Notes: generated by a model not told the origin, from the sequence alone. DNA of 64,000 bases from Eretmocerus hayati (GCA_029851415.1 CM056742.1:155749121-155813120), one strand, 5' to 3'. Shown: positions 22,670-34,999, counted from the stretch's first letter. A program made the numbers and translations.

Positions 22670-24330
22670 TATTGTATCACCCATGTTAAAGTTTCACTAG
22701 CCATTGATAACCTGGAGATCATCTGGAGATGGTTACATGACAAAACACAAGTTACAAGGGGAGACCACAAGGTCCGGGTCACCAATCTCCCCCAAGATTT
22801 TTTGACAGTTTTGTACTATCGAGTATACGAAGAATCCGGAGTAACCCCGTAAAATGGGTGTCCTGGCCAAAAATACAGCCACTGAGATTAACCCTTAGCT
22901 GGCACACCTCTGTATTCAATCATAGCTGGCACACAGGGGTATGTCACACCCCACGTCAGGAAATTTCATTTTACTCGGCGCGCTTTCATTGTTTCAATCT
23001 GAAAATTTTTTTGGTCATAACTGAAGGCCTCCCGAAGATGCTATAATACCTTTGGGGTGTCGAAAGGGTGTTGGGCGGAAGCAAAAAAATGTATTGTGGA
23101 AACAATTCGCGAAAATGCGCAAAATTGGCAATTTTCACTCCTGACCTTGTAACTTCGTTCATTTTTGAGCTATCTCCTTGAAATTTTGAGGAAGTACGTA
23201 TTTGATAGTATACTTTGAGATGTACCAAGAGCCGATTGTCGATTCCACAAAAACCATATTTATTTTGAAGAATTACTATGGCCAAAAAATGGTATTTTTG
23301 TGAAATGATGGGAAACAAGTTTTTTCTAAAAAACAATTATTTATTAAGTGATGAAAATTATTCTGGTGCCTCTAACATGAAAGAATCTTAGGATTAGTGT
23401 ATCTCACGTGGAATGTAGTGATTTGGAACATCTATAAAATGGAATGAAAAAAAAATCGCTCCACTCCGCACTTTCACATACACTGCTGGCACACAGGGGT
23501 TCGCTACACCCCAGAGACGGAGACGCGCAGTTCTGGCGGCTGCTGCTGGCACACTAATGATGCGCAGGCCAATGCACCCATACGAATCGATAGAGGGGAT
23601 CTCAAACAAACGGTAGATGGTGCGCGGTGGTCGATTTTCAACGATCGCGGCATCTCAAAAGTTGTCCAAAGTTTCCGTGGGGTGTGCCACACCCCAAGTG
23701 CCAGCTAAGGGTTAACATTGCTTATATAGGCCCATGTTAAAAAGTGATATAATATATAGATTAGGATGTTCCTTATTTCCCAACTTTCGATTTTCCACGA
23801 TACCATCGTGAATTTTCGATTTTTGATATAAAAAAATGAGAAAAAACTTTTGCCGCGCCCTGTGCGACGTATCCTGCTCTGCCGCTCGAACATCATTTCA
23901 ACATTGAAAATCCTATACTGAAAATTTCGCCCTCCCCACCCTCCGGACCTCTGGGATCACTGTGATTCCTCAAGGCCCCCTTGGACCATGAAATATATCG
24001 AAATACACGAGTTCGACCTAAAATTTCACGAGGAACACGATAAAACTGTCGGTTTTGAGTTGTCGAAAGTGGGGAAATAAGGAACACCCAAATATAGATA
24101 CACTGTTAAAGTTTTTGCTTGTAGCTCTGGACAGGGGGCCCATTTGACAGAGTTGCTTTAGATTCTTCATGTTCTAGGTGGTAGCAAACTGTAAAAAAAT
24201 TTTGGGGGTGATTGGCGACCCGGACCTTGGGGTCCCACCTTGTTATAGTATTATAGATTATCCGAATCCCAACAATAGGATGATCGGAAATCTTCAATTG
24301 ACATGTAATTGAATAGTACAATAACACGGG
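22670..24330. repeat. Large inverted repeat interrupted by a piggyBac MITE
   Basis: Left sequence around 22740-22850, with AAGGTCCGGGTCACCAATC, is matched in reverse complement by 24150-24240. The pairing continues across the piggyBac insertion: GGATGTTCCTTATTTCCCAACTTTCGA at about 23764 (read in parts) pairs with 24050-24085. The host fold-back is old and its outer ends are unclear. Confidence 0.65.
22888..23715. mobile_element. piggyBac-type MITE in a TTAA site
   Basis: TTAA at 22888-22891 and 23712-23715 flank inverted termini CCCTTAGCTGGCAC and its complement. Subterminal copies of GCTGGCACACAGGGGT and of the GGGGTGTGCCACACCCC palindrome occur inside both ends. TTAA targets with CCCT-starting termini define piggyBac elements. 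No transposase fragment is present, so this is a non-autonomous derivative of 820 bases plus the target. Confidence 0.85.
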
Positions 24331-26130
24331 GGAGTGAATCCAAATGATGTACTAAACTAGGGGTTTCCACAACTGCTTACATTGATCCAATAACGAGAAC
24401 TTCTAGCCGTAACCCTGAATGAACCAATAACCAGAACCGGTTATTGTATATTTCTTCGATATATTCCACCAAAAAATTCATCATCACTGTCTTCGTTTTG
24501 TATACAAAAATACACGTAAATACAATACAATGTTTGATGCATAAATGCAATATAGGAATTACGGAAGAACTTATTTCGTTTTTCCGTAGAGTATCCTCGA
24601 ATCAACAGTTGTCAATCAAAATATTGATAAAATAACATAATCTGCTTGTGCGGATGAGACACGTAACGAACATTAGCGCGACATGGAGGAGTCTCGCGGA
24701 ACTCGGGGGCCCTTCTCGTATTCTCTCGCTTTCTCTCTATCGTAATGTTGGGAATTTCTTACTCGGAGGGTTCTCACCCCTTCGCTCGACGCTGCGACTC
24801 CAACTCTAATACTTCAGGACGCACACATATACTTTTGTTATATTGCATGAGCTTACCTGATGGACACAAGGGAAGGTGGACGACAGCGGACCACTGTATC
24901 ATGCCGTTTACGTTTGATGCAAAGTGGATCAAGTACAGTAATGCGAATCGATTTAGAATGGAGGAAGAGTAAAAGATGCCTTGTTTCGGCGGATTCGATG
25001 GGATGGGCATAAGCCTTGTTGGGGATTATTTTATGTGGCGCATCTCCATGTGTCTCGTTATAATGATGTCAGCGGGGATAAAGATGATTGACTTTATCGT
25101 CGTGTAGGAGAGTAGGTCGAATTCCTTGGGAAGCTCATCTGCCAGCAATTGCTCAGATTTTACTTTACTGATTAACTCGATTCGTCTAAGTGATTGCTGT
25201 TAATAATCGAATTTTCTTATTTATTTTTATCTTATATTGACCTACACTCAGTCCGTAGATCTTTACCACATACAAATGAGTATTGTGCGAGGCGGAACAA
25301 AGTAGACAATTCAAAACCATCCACGGTTGTATAAAAGAGTTCCGGTTCCCAGATAAGAGTTAACTATAGAACAAAGAATGGAAAGCGTCACATTCGGTCT
25401 CCCTCCCAATAGAATGTACATTTATTAACTAGTCAGCTTAAGCTTATTCGTGAAAAATTTGTAAAATCCAACTGCTTGCAATATTCACTACAACCACACT
25501 AGTTGACACCGAAAATCAACCAGCTGGTTGCAGTTTTGTCGGCAACCAATAGTTGCCTACGAAAGTCAACCACTGGTTCGAATATTCTTCACAGCAAACC
25601 TAGGCATCGTGATAGGTACAAATGTGGGACCCGTGATATTGGTGAATGGTAGTCCGGACAACATTTTATGGTCAGATAATTTTCATTCAATTTCACCGAA
25701 GAATGAAAGTTTGGGTCAGAATGTCAACGTCTATGGATAATCTTCGAATAACGTTACACAAATAATCAAACTTGAATCTCATCACACATTTGGATATTTT
25801 TTCTCAACACATCTCGAAAGACTTATTGATCTATTGAAGATATCACATAGTGCAAAAAAATGCGAGATATACATGATCAACTACTACATTTAAATGAAGA
25901 TTCACTCGTTTTTCGATTTATAGAAACGGTTTTAAATTCCAATACGACTTTCTGGAGCATTCACAAGCCGAACAACGCAAGTCATTAACCTAGTATTCAA
26001 ATATCTGAAGAAGTCAATCTTGCGAATATGATTTTACTCGGGGAAACACAGTACAATCACGTCAATTCTGCTGGACATTACCCAATGCTCTGGAATTTCC
26101 TAGTTCTCTCTAGTCGAAGAGAGTGTCGGA
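24331..26130. other. Unassigned region upstream of the plus-strand pacifastin gene
   Basis: No gene recognised. Frames are short. The last 100 bases may hold upstream control sequence of the inhibitor gene, but I see no motif shared with the minus-strand copy beyond the TATA region. Confidence 0.4.
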
Positions 26131-26134
26131 CTGA

Positions 26135-26142
26135 TATAAATA
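26135..26142 (+). promoter_or_regulatory. TATA box of the plus-strand pacifastin gene
   Basis: GATATAAATAGG lies about 90 bases before the ATG at 26226. CTCATCAGAAAATCCATACC, about 30 bases downstream, is a likely start region. Spacing and sequence parallel the minus-strand paralogue. Confidence 0.75.
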
Positions 26143-26225
26143 GGATTACCCTCATTCTCACCTTCATTCTCATCAGAAAATCCATACCGAGTTGTAACAA
26201 GAAGATTTCAGAACAAACCCACAGA

Positions 26226-28714
26226 ATGAAGTTACTAGTAATAGTGTTTGTGGTTTTTTCAACAAGTGATATAGTTTGTGAGTATGCTTCAATCTGATTT
26301 ACTTATTTTCAAATCATGTACAGATCCGTGAAAAATTTCGCGAACGGTGGAATCAAATTCTATCTTGGTTAAACGTCGATTACTCGGACCCATCAGGGCA
26401 ATGTGAAGCAATTTCATAGAGAGCATTCGAAAGGAGAGGAAAAATGGTTTGTGACTATTTTTCAACTCTTCCTGGTGACACAAGTAGTTGAGATAATTTC
26501 AAAACGGTTGAGACGAAAACGTTCTTTACTATATTAGCTGCCGCTTGGAAGCGGATGAAGATGGAGAGATTCTGCAAGTCATCCCAAAGAGCAGGAAAAA
26601 CCCAGCTTGCAATGATTTTTTGATTACCTTTTACGTTGTTCTCTTTAGAGTGTGAGAGCTCTCTATGTGGCTAAGACTGTAGATTCTCGCTGTTTCGCGT
26701 TGAAAATTCGACAATCCGGCTGCTTTGAGAGCAATCGCACTTTGAGGAATCCAATAATACCCACGTGAATGATTATCAAAAAATGATTGCAATTGGGTTT
26801 TTTCTGCTCTTTAGAGTGCTTCTCGCCCCCCCCCCCCGCTCAAACGGCAGCTGATTAAGGTGAAAACGTTTCCTGAGATCCTGCCGCTACCGAACTATTG
26901 TTGCTCCCGGGTCCGTCGCACGGAAAAATAGTATGCAGACCTTGGCAATAGTATGGAAAGTCCTCAGACCACGTGGTTGCCAATCCATGCCCCGCCTTGG
27001 GTAACAATATCCATGTGATTCGAGAAAACTTACCATACTACAGGCCTAGGATTAGTTCAATATATATTCTATTACTTCTCGAGATCCTTAGAGTCACATC
27101 AAGTGCTTGTGCCACCGGGAGGGTTAACCCGATCGAAAGGAAAATCGGAAACCACAAAAAATCAGCATTTCTTCCTCTTTTTCCAAACGGTTTTTGTAAA
27201 TTTTCTCCCACGTTCATCTGGGTCCCGGTAATCGAGGTTGAGAATCTCACTCCTTTGTTCACTTAGTTATGCACGGTATTGTATAGTGTAAGGTCTTGCC
27301 GATAACCAAGGCAAATTACAATGAACCTTTCCTAGATTCATATATGTTGTGTTGAATGATAAAATATGAAGCAACCTGCTGTGATCCACATAATACTTTG
27401 CACTCTTTAATGGAAGACACTTAGCATTTCCTCATTATGCAAAGTTAATTTTTCAACTTTGGCGGAGCAGTTAATGTACTCTAGCATAATTGATTCGCCA
27501 CCACAAGACCTTTAAAATTCTCTTTCTCAAGAAGCAAACCTCTGATCTGGAGTGATTTTATGAGCGAAGCTCTGAAATCACTCGTAATGAGTATGAGTGA
27601 AAAGAATCTTCAAGAAACACTTTTATGAACTCTACCAAGACTCTTTGTTCAACTTTGAATAGTAAAACACCGACATGAATCGTCTGGGGGAAAAAAATGT
27701 TCGGTGTACGAGCTCTGAGCACCTTCTGGAGGAGTACCTGGTACACTCCAGGTAATTGTTGATGAAAAAATCAACCTGGTATTGAAATCAAATCAAACCA
27801 CTGACACTTCGCAAAGAATATGGAAGAATGATTGCGCTATACAAGAATTATAAAACATGCTGTCTGTTGGTGAGCAGATCATAGCTCAAGTCTATGTCAA
27901 CTTGATACGGGAACCATTGACATGCTAAATGTAGTACGAACAACTATAACAGTCAACAACAACAATAACTTGAGTGATTTTTCGTAATGACAGCAACTGA
28001 TGATAGGAACTGTTCCATGTCATTAGTGAGACTGTTCCCTTCTTTCTTGGCGAATACATTTCTACTTTTACAGTTTCCGAGCGAATTTGAGAGCCTCTTG
28101 CGAAGTATAATGACTATTGTAACGCATGTTTGTGTTCGACAGATGGTGCGAGCGCAGAACTATGGAACCGTGATGGCACGGTGAAGATGCCACTTGCCGC
28201 TGAGAAAAACAACTTGCGTACTGAAAAACCAGGTGAAATTCATGTTGTGGAAATGTTTGAGCTTCTAAAATTCGGATTCTAGTAAGAGATCATGGAATGA
28301 CAATTTTCCTACAGTTCCCAGGCCCGAATGCAAGGTTGGCACTGAATACAAGTATTACTGTAACACTTGCTATTGTTCTGAAGACGGTACCACTTCGAGA
28401 TGCACGGAAATGTCCTGCGACAAAACAATGTGGAACCAAGATGGTACCCTTAAAATCAATCCTGGCGACAAACAAGGGTCACGCATGTTCACACGAACCG
28501 GTAAGGTCAATTAAGAATCTCGTACTCTTTGTGACATCTTGAGGGCTTATAACACATGAACAAACATTCAATTTCAGGTAAGCCTTGCGAACCTGGCACG
28601 TCTTTTCAGCGTGATTGTAATACCTGTTGGTGTCCCCCTAATGGTGATCGACGTAGAACTTTATGTACCAGGAAGAGATGTCACGTCAATCTGACGAAAT
28701 TTCCGCACCTATAG
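26226..28714 (+). CDS. Secreted pacifastin-type serine protease inhibitor, two domains
   Basis: Predicted 124-residue secreted protein from exons 26226-26277, 28315-28500 and 28578-28714, with GT-AG introns in phase 1. Residues 1-17 are a hydrophobic signal peptide (MKLLVIVFVVFSTSDIV). Domain 1 (residues 23-52) and domain 2 (83-114) fit the pacifastin pattern C-x9-C-N-x-C-x-C-x3-G-x4-6-C-T-x3-C. By family precedent P1 is the residue after Cys-Thr: Glu49 in domain 1, which is unusual, and Arg111 followed by Lys in domain 2, as in trypsin-inhibiting members. Domain 1 is nearly identical to that of the paralogue at 5032-6229, while domain 2 is quite different. Intron 1 (2.0 kb) contains a decayed exon; if that exon were spliced in, translation would stop at once. 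No clear AATAAA follows the stop until about 28953. Confidence 0.86.
28074..28232 (+). pseudogene. Relic pacifastin-domain exon with TGA in place of Cys
   Basis: After a TTTTACAG acceptor, the frame set by the phase-1 introns reads into TGA at 28088-28090, exactly where the paralogue has TGC for the first Cys of the domain. Beyond it YNDYCNACLCSTDG keeps the central motif, but the last Cys-Thr-x3-Cys is deleted. Acceptor, donor (CCAG|GTGAAA) and a length divisible by three (159) remain, so it could still be spliced and would then truncate the protein. Confidence 0.8.
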
Positions 28715-28865
28715 CAGATTTTCTGAACAAGCCAAGACAATGATATAATCCATTCATGCTAAAGTATACTCGTATCGACATTTCACAATATACGATCAGC
28801 ATTGCCTTTGGTTCAGTTTTCGTCAACCCAATGTTAATCACATACATAGCCAAACTTTGAAAATG

Positions 28866-29306
28866 CGTACGAAGCTCAATCCATCAGTGGATAGCCTCAT
28901 ATCTATCTGAGAGGTCTCAGAGATTGGAAATCAGAAACTCACTATTCTTTTCAATAAATAATTCTTCAGGAGTACCTTAGGGCGTCCGTTTGGGCCCTCT
29001 GCTCTCCTGCTTAGATTAACGATACATTCATCGTGATTAGACATTCTCATTTTCTACGCTGACGATCCGTGACTTTTCGATACTGCCAGTTCTAAATTAA
29101 AGGCTCAGGAAATACAGGGTCATCTCAACTCCACTGGCAGTTGGTGCATGGAGAGTAGTTCAAGGCTAAATCTTAAGAAGAACTACTGTATCTTGTTTCA
29201 CAGCAGCCAACGTCTTTACAGACACCAGTATATTATCAATGACACTCCTTTAGAGAAAGTTAGTGTCAGTAAAAATCTTGGTGTTTATTCCGATTCCAAG
29301 TTATAA
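28866..29306 (+). pseudogene. Non-LTR reverse transcriptase fragment, palm region
   Basis: Frames read ISGWIASYLSERSQRLEIRN, then GVP-stop-GVRLGPLL (Gln of the usual GVPQG is TAG), FYADD at 29052-29066, LNSTGSWCMESSSRLNLKK and KVSVSKNLGVYSDSKL before TAA at 29304. These are palm and following motifs of CR1/Jockey-like reverse transcriptases. The frame changes between the GVP and YADD blocks. It lies just 150 bases downstream of the inhibitor gene and is dead. Confidence 0.78.
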
Positions 29307-29309
29307 TTA

Positions 29310-29849
29310 TTCAGCCATCGTGTTGACATTGTCATACTAGCATGGTAGTTAGTGAATGTATTATAGTAATTATTGGTATGTTGAAGAGATTTATGAAACA
29401 TTCTAACGAAGCTTGGTGCCTGACTTATCTTTACAAAATTACTGCAATTCTTTACCTCAACACCGCACCGTAGGGGCTTTTCGGCACTGACGTGATGATG
29501 CTCGCCGTGTGCCGTTGGGATTACACCTCGAAATGCGTAACGTGTCGACAAGTTAAGATCTACGTATTCTCATATAAGCGAGTTTTTATCACGAATTGGC
29601 CAACAAGACGATTGTAGCGAATATTTCTACGTAACATTGAAGTAAAAGCGTGAGCGGGAATGATCAGAGAGAGTTGCTATCAGCAGAATAATGGACGTTC
29701 GTTCTGCTATCTTCCAAAGTTTTGGTTCACAATCTGCCGGGCCACAGACTTATCACAACTGCTTTGGGCGTTTGATCAAATACATATCCAATTTTTATGT
29801 CAAATCCAAGCAAGCGTTTCTCTCGAAGAATCACTTTTCTGAGTGTATA
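29310..29849. other. Unassigned sequence
   Basis: No gene or repeat recognised between the reverse transcriptase fragment and the next transposon end. Confidence 0.4.
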
Positions 29850-31083
29850 GGGGAGAGTGGGACAAAATTGGACGGATTTTGCAGTGGGGTTGTCTGGCGA
29901 TACTTGGGGCTAGGCGCACTATGGGACTTTGAAGTTCAACTATTGAATACATTGTAAAAAAATTTTCAGACCCCTAGGTCTCAGCGTTCATACTTTTTCT
30001 TGAAGTTGAAAAACAAAAATCTGTCCAAATTCGCCCCGAGCTTGGGGGCACTTTTGACAAGTTTTGGGGGCAAATTTGGACAGCCTTCCAAAATTGAGGT
30101 ATATTGCATTATTCCTCACCTACTAGAGTCTCATAAGCTCATCAAAACACATGGTAATAACCCAAAATCAAGAGGGAACCCCACTTGTGGCCTTTACATC
30201 CTCCCAGAGTCTCAACAAGCGGACCATTTTTGTGTCATTCTTCGGCATTAATGAGATAGGCGCTTCATTGGTGCACTATCGTCTTCAGCCAATCAGCAAT
30301 CGACTCGCAGCGTCTAAGAGTCGACTGTCATTGGTTTTTCTTCATATTGGAGGTATTCATACTCGCCCCTAAATAAACGATCCCGCTGATAGTGTATAAG
30401 ATTCAAGGCAATGTCACCGAATGCGAGACTGAAAATACTTAAATCGAGCACTAACTCTCAACACGTTGAAAGCGACTTCTGACCTCTAAACTGACTCATG
30501 AGACGGTCGTTGGACATCGTAACTTCATTTTCTCACCCGTTTTCAATCACCTAACTAACCCTCAACCTCGCGCACTTCGAAAAATTTGCGCAAACGCATA
30601 CGCGCCTCGATACGAGCAATTACCATCGAAAAACACGGACAGGCGATGGGTCGACCGATTTTAGATGGGATTTAGCATTGTCCAATTTCGCCCCCACCAA
30701 TTCGTCCAAAAATGCCCCCAGGCGTTTTTTTTTGCAGAATTGTGATCATTTGGGCCCAAGAGAACCGATTTTGGCCCACGATGGCTCAAAATCTTCGTTT
30801 TGTGACCTAGTTTTTGACCCCCAAACGACGATTGAGCTCGTCCACTTTTGCAGAAGTAGCGTGAATTTTTGCATTTGGAAAATAAACCGCGTGAGGCCCT
30901 CAAAAAGCACACCTACGTCTGCGAAGACCCCCAGTATCGTTTCGGGAGGTCTAACCGCGATAAAAACCATTGTCTGTGATAGTATTGAAAATGTTTTTAT
31001 GCGGCGGAAGCCTAGACTCGCCTCCAACCGAGCTATCTCACTTATCCAATTTTGCCCCCGTCCAATTTTGCCCCACTCTCCCC
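29850..31083. mobile_element. 1.2-kb TIR element with GGGGAGAGTGGG ends, TA target
   Basis: Begins GGGGAGAGTGGGACAAAATT and ends with a near-complement (CCAATTTTGCCCCACTCTCC, then CC), flanked by TA on both sides. Subterminal TTGGAC/GTCCAA motifs recur. A 157-codon frame at 30678-31151 runs through the right terminus and shows no known domain, so I do not call it a gene. The family is probably a TA-targeting non-autonomous element. Confidence 0.7.
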
Positions 31084-31085
31084 TA

Positions 31086-32339
31086 CACATTTTTTCTATG
31101 GATTTCAAATTCTGGCTTCATTCGGAGCATATCGAATGTCTAAGCTTATGACGACGCATGTAAAAATATTGCGTTATTTAGCCTATACAAATCAGGTAAC
31201 CACATGCACTAAGATCATAACTATGAGATTATTCTTCAATCTACATGCCTTACCCCCCATTGAATCTCTGTTTAGGTATCATAATTATATATTTCGGCAT
31301 CCAGAATCAAGCATGATCTTATTGATGGATTACAATACCAGATCGATCTTGATGCTAGATCTATGAGTTACCCGTTTAAGCGCGTCCGTCCTCTAGTCGA
31401 GATTGTTTCCACTTGGAAACATCATTAGTTTTCACAGTGTATGAGATTGAGAAGGAAATGAAATGATTCACCTGACGCAACACAATTTTTGCGTTTCTTT
31501 GGCCCTAATGAATACATTCAAGACCTCAATGAGTAACTATCCTTGATGGTGATACCCATATATTCTGCTGAATTGATCTACTAATTGGTTGTATCAGATG
31601 TACCAATTACTTATTTTATAGCCACTATCACACGGACCATAATATTATGATTATTTATTCTGTAGAGGGCTTTTTAGCTAATATATTATTCGAATAAAAG
31701 ATAACATGAATTAGTGCTCGAACTAGCGCCCACCTCGAATAGATTGTGGCATTGAAAAAATGAGCAACCATATGGAAGTAATGATCTTGATACTCCGTGT
31801 ATCATGATTTTTTTAAATTTAGTATCGAATTCAAATTCAGTGCATATGTATTTGAAAAGTTTCAAGTCCATCGGGAGCGATCAGGACTACAACAAGATCG
31901 ACACCAAGAAGCCAACTTCCCTTCATTTTGCAGTACGGCACCTGTGATTTGAAGCAATATTCGTCGTATTGACTCCTATGCAGAGAATTGCAAACATGAA
32001 TATTTTGGAATCGGGCTGGAACACAAAATCAGTATAATAGTGTTAGTCGAGTCATCCATAGTCTAACGATATATTTGGATTGGATTAGAGGCAAAAATTG
32101 TATTCTCTGTCCGAAACCAAGACATATCAAGTTGATAATTAGAGTTTCCACATAAATCGGTCGAATAATTTCTGAACCCAGCAACAGAAAATGCCAGCGA
32201 TTAAACATGAATATTTCCAGGATCATCAAAATGAGGTTCCGGTAAGTTTTCAGCAATTTTTGTCGATCATTGATGCGCGATTGTTTTAACGGCAATGAAA
32301 AAATCTCCACATCAAAACAAAACCGCGAATACGCAAACC
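31086..32339. other. Unassigned sequence
   Basis: No gene, repeat or motif that I can support. Confidence 0.4.
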
Positions 32340-32342
32340 TTA

Positions 32343-33328
32343 CCCTGTTAGAAAAATCTTCAAATTGTTTGATGTGATGATCAAGTTTTGATCAAACATT
32401 GGATCAAAATATGATCAAACATGTAATGCAGATTTGGTCAAATTTTGATCAAATGTTTGATTTCGAGCGTTGGCGTCTGTTGCACACCATTGTACAAACA
32501 TATCCCATGTGGGCAATTGATCTTTTACGCTTTAATGGGAAGTTATTCCAAAGTTATTTCCCTCTGGGAAAGTGAAAATCTACGGGTCGGCATGTGCAGC
32601 AGATATTTGAAAGCCACATTTTCACCAGAACAGGTCACGAGAACTGCTCATTTTCGGTCAATTGTTGCACTCATTTCATAGGTTATGTTGTGATTGATGA
32701 ATTATACATTTACTAGTCAGCCAGATCTAGAATCCACGCTGGGGTGCATCGATAAGAGCAAAAAATAATATTGAATTGACGTATGCAAGTCTTATACGTT
32801 CCCTAATATGCTTGAGCGTGCGATCTGTACGGAAACGCACGGAACTCGAGATGGAAATTCGAGGACACGCCTGGTTCGACACTTCGACCACGCGAGTTCT
32901 ATGTATACATTTTTCTGTCGCCTCTTGTTGTCATAAGGTTTGACGTGAATTTTCATCTGCTATAAACGTGTGCATAGGCATATATGTGAATCATTCATTA
33001 CAACATAACCTACAAAATGAGTGCAAGAATCTAACAAAATAGTCATCGCTCGCAACCGGTTCTCGTTGAAACTTTGCTTCCAAGGGTCTTCCCGACGCAG
33101 AGATTTGAGGATTTTCACTCTCTGAATTAAAAACAGCTCGAAAACAACCTCCTACAATGCACATAGATTCATCGATGTCCGCGTCATGCATCAGGAATTA
33201 GCGCTGGAAATCAAACATTTGACCAAAATTTGATCAAATCTGCATTACATATTTGATCAAATTTTGATCATGCACTTCAAACGTTTGATCAAGTTTTGAT
33301 ATGCGTTTGAAGTCTTTTTCTAACAGGG
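32343..33328. mobile_element. Fold-back element, CCCTGTTAGAAAA ends, TTA duplication
   Basis: Starts CCCTGTTAGAAAAATCTTCA and ends TTTTTCTAACAGGG, flanked by TTA on both sides. Multiple TTTGATCAAA motifs lie inside each end. Pairing continues through the arms to the centre, for example ATAGGTTATGTTGT against ACAACATAACCTA. A 3-bp TWA duplication is the hallmark of PIF/Harbinger elements; no transposase is present. A related copy is at 39411-40220. Confidence 0.82.
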
Positions 33329-33331
33329 TTA

Positions 33332-34055
33332 CACCCGTGAATATGAAGCCTGTGCCGCATTTCAAAAACCGTGAATGAGTGAATTTCTCGAACAACGAGA
33401 CCGCGAATGCGGGGGGCTGCCTGTATACATTTCCGTTTCAAAATGGCCATCTAAATACAACCTCGTGCTTCTTTTTGAGCTGCCTCGTCGTGATCCTTAG
33501 TGGGTCAAAAAAACCTCTGAATGGTAAGTATTTTGTTTCTAGCAGAGACTCCTGACGTGCAGGCGCAAAAATTGGCTTGGGCTTCGGTTTCTAGTTTGAA
33601 AACAAAAGCACATGAAGAAGATTCTTCAATTCTTGTACTCTTCCGTCCCCAAAATTTTGTCGACCAGTAGTATCCGAGAACAGCACGGGTATATCTGCCG
33701 AGATTCTGACTACAAGATACGTAGCTCCGGATACGGTCAAATCGGGTAGTTTTGGTAGGATCTCGGTGAATTTTCGTTTATTCGTCTCGGCATTCTTACT
33801 AGCATTAACAAAACAATCAATCGGAAGCTTACAGTCTCAGCATCAATGAACGAACTTCAAAGTCCAATTTGATGTCTCTAGCCAGAGCTATCATCAGTTG
33901 AAAAATTGTACCAAAGTTAAACCTCGACCGGGTAACTTTGATACACCAACAAAATATTGCAATTTCGCCTACTACCGTATGAGGGAATCCATTTCCATCT
34001 TGGAAGGGTCCTATACTCATATCTTTCAAACAGTTTAACCTCATGATTCGCCACT
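33332..34055. other. Unassigned sequence before the short palindrome
   Basis: No gene supported. Short matches such as GGGTAACTTTGATACACC near 33932 and GGGGTAACTTCGGTACAC near 34345 in opposite orientation relative to their partners suggest that the palindrome at 34056 sits in a larger diverged inverted repeat. Confidence 0.35.
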
Positions 34056-34263
34056 CACGGAGAAATTAGTTCACAGTCATCCGTGGCGTGAGATCGTAGG
34101 TGGCGCGGCGTCGTCGCCTCGCTTCTCAATTCCTCGCGCACAATCCTTGCCGCACGAATGTTGCGAACGCGGCAAGGATTGTGCGCGAGGAATTGAGAAG
34201 CGAGGCGACGCCGCGCCACCTACGATCTCACGCCACGGATGACTGTGAACTAATTTCTCCGTG
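34056..34263. repeat. 208-bp near-perfect palindrome
   Basis: CACGGAGAAATTAGTTCACA opens the left arm and its exact complement closes the right arm. The arms of about 97 bases match throughout except for one 3-base insertion (GTC) in the left arm. The spacer is about 15 bases, around ACGAATGTTGCGAAC. GC content is much higher than in the flanks. It could be a young hairpin element or a hairpin-RNA source. Confidence 0.9.
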
Positions 34264-34999
34264 TAGATCCAAGATAAGTCAAAGAAGAGCTGACACAGAG
34301 GGTTGAACCAAAGTTACCTCACCGTAAGGCTTCTTACCTAGAGTGGGGTAACTTCGGTACACTTTTTGAAGGTTTTACTCCGTTTTCATTCATTGAAATT
34401 TGAAATGATGTGAATACCAATGTAAGGATGGTTTCTTTAATATGGTGATACACGTGATCAAAATGTAGCGTTGTTCACCCATAGTTAATTCTGGGACATT
34501 TGTTGTCAGGTACGGTAAGTAGACAACTCGCGTGTCGATGCTAAGAAGACTTTTTGCAAAAAGCATTAGTAAGCAACCATAATGGCTCACGTGAGATCTG
34601 CAATGGTCCAACACCGAGTTCAACACATTGTTCATGATTGATTAATTATTTGAAATTAACTTCATTGGAGTCTGGGGGGATAACTCCATGAGACTCTTTG
34701 AGATAATGCAATAAGAATGTGCATGAAATGTAAAATATGCAAAAATAATAGAAATCCAAAAGAAGTACATACGGATAGAGTGATGGATAGGTACTATGGG
34801 TGCGTGCAGTACATACCCGTGAATTTACTATTAAGGTCGTTGAAGAGGTAGAGAGATAGAGGGAAAGGGAGAAAAATGAGAGAGAGAAATATTGAGACTC
34901 AAGCTGACGAAGGTTCAAGGAGAGGATGTAAAAAGGGTACAGCATCTAGAGCCTGAGCTTCCATGACCTAGTCAATTCTTTCTTGACTTAAGAGGTGGT
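34264..34999. other. Unassigned sequence
   Basis: No gene recognised. A purine-rich GAGAGA stretch lies near 34850-34890. Confidence 0.4.

Noticed and set aside
30678..31151. 157-codon plus-strand frame as a gene
   Set aside because: Runs across the right terminus of a non-autonomous element, overlaps a 120-codon frame on the other strand and has no recognisable domain.
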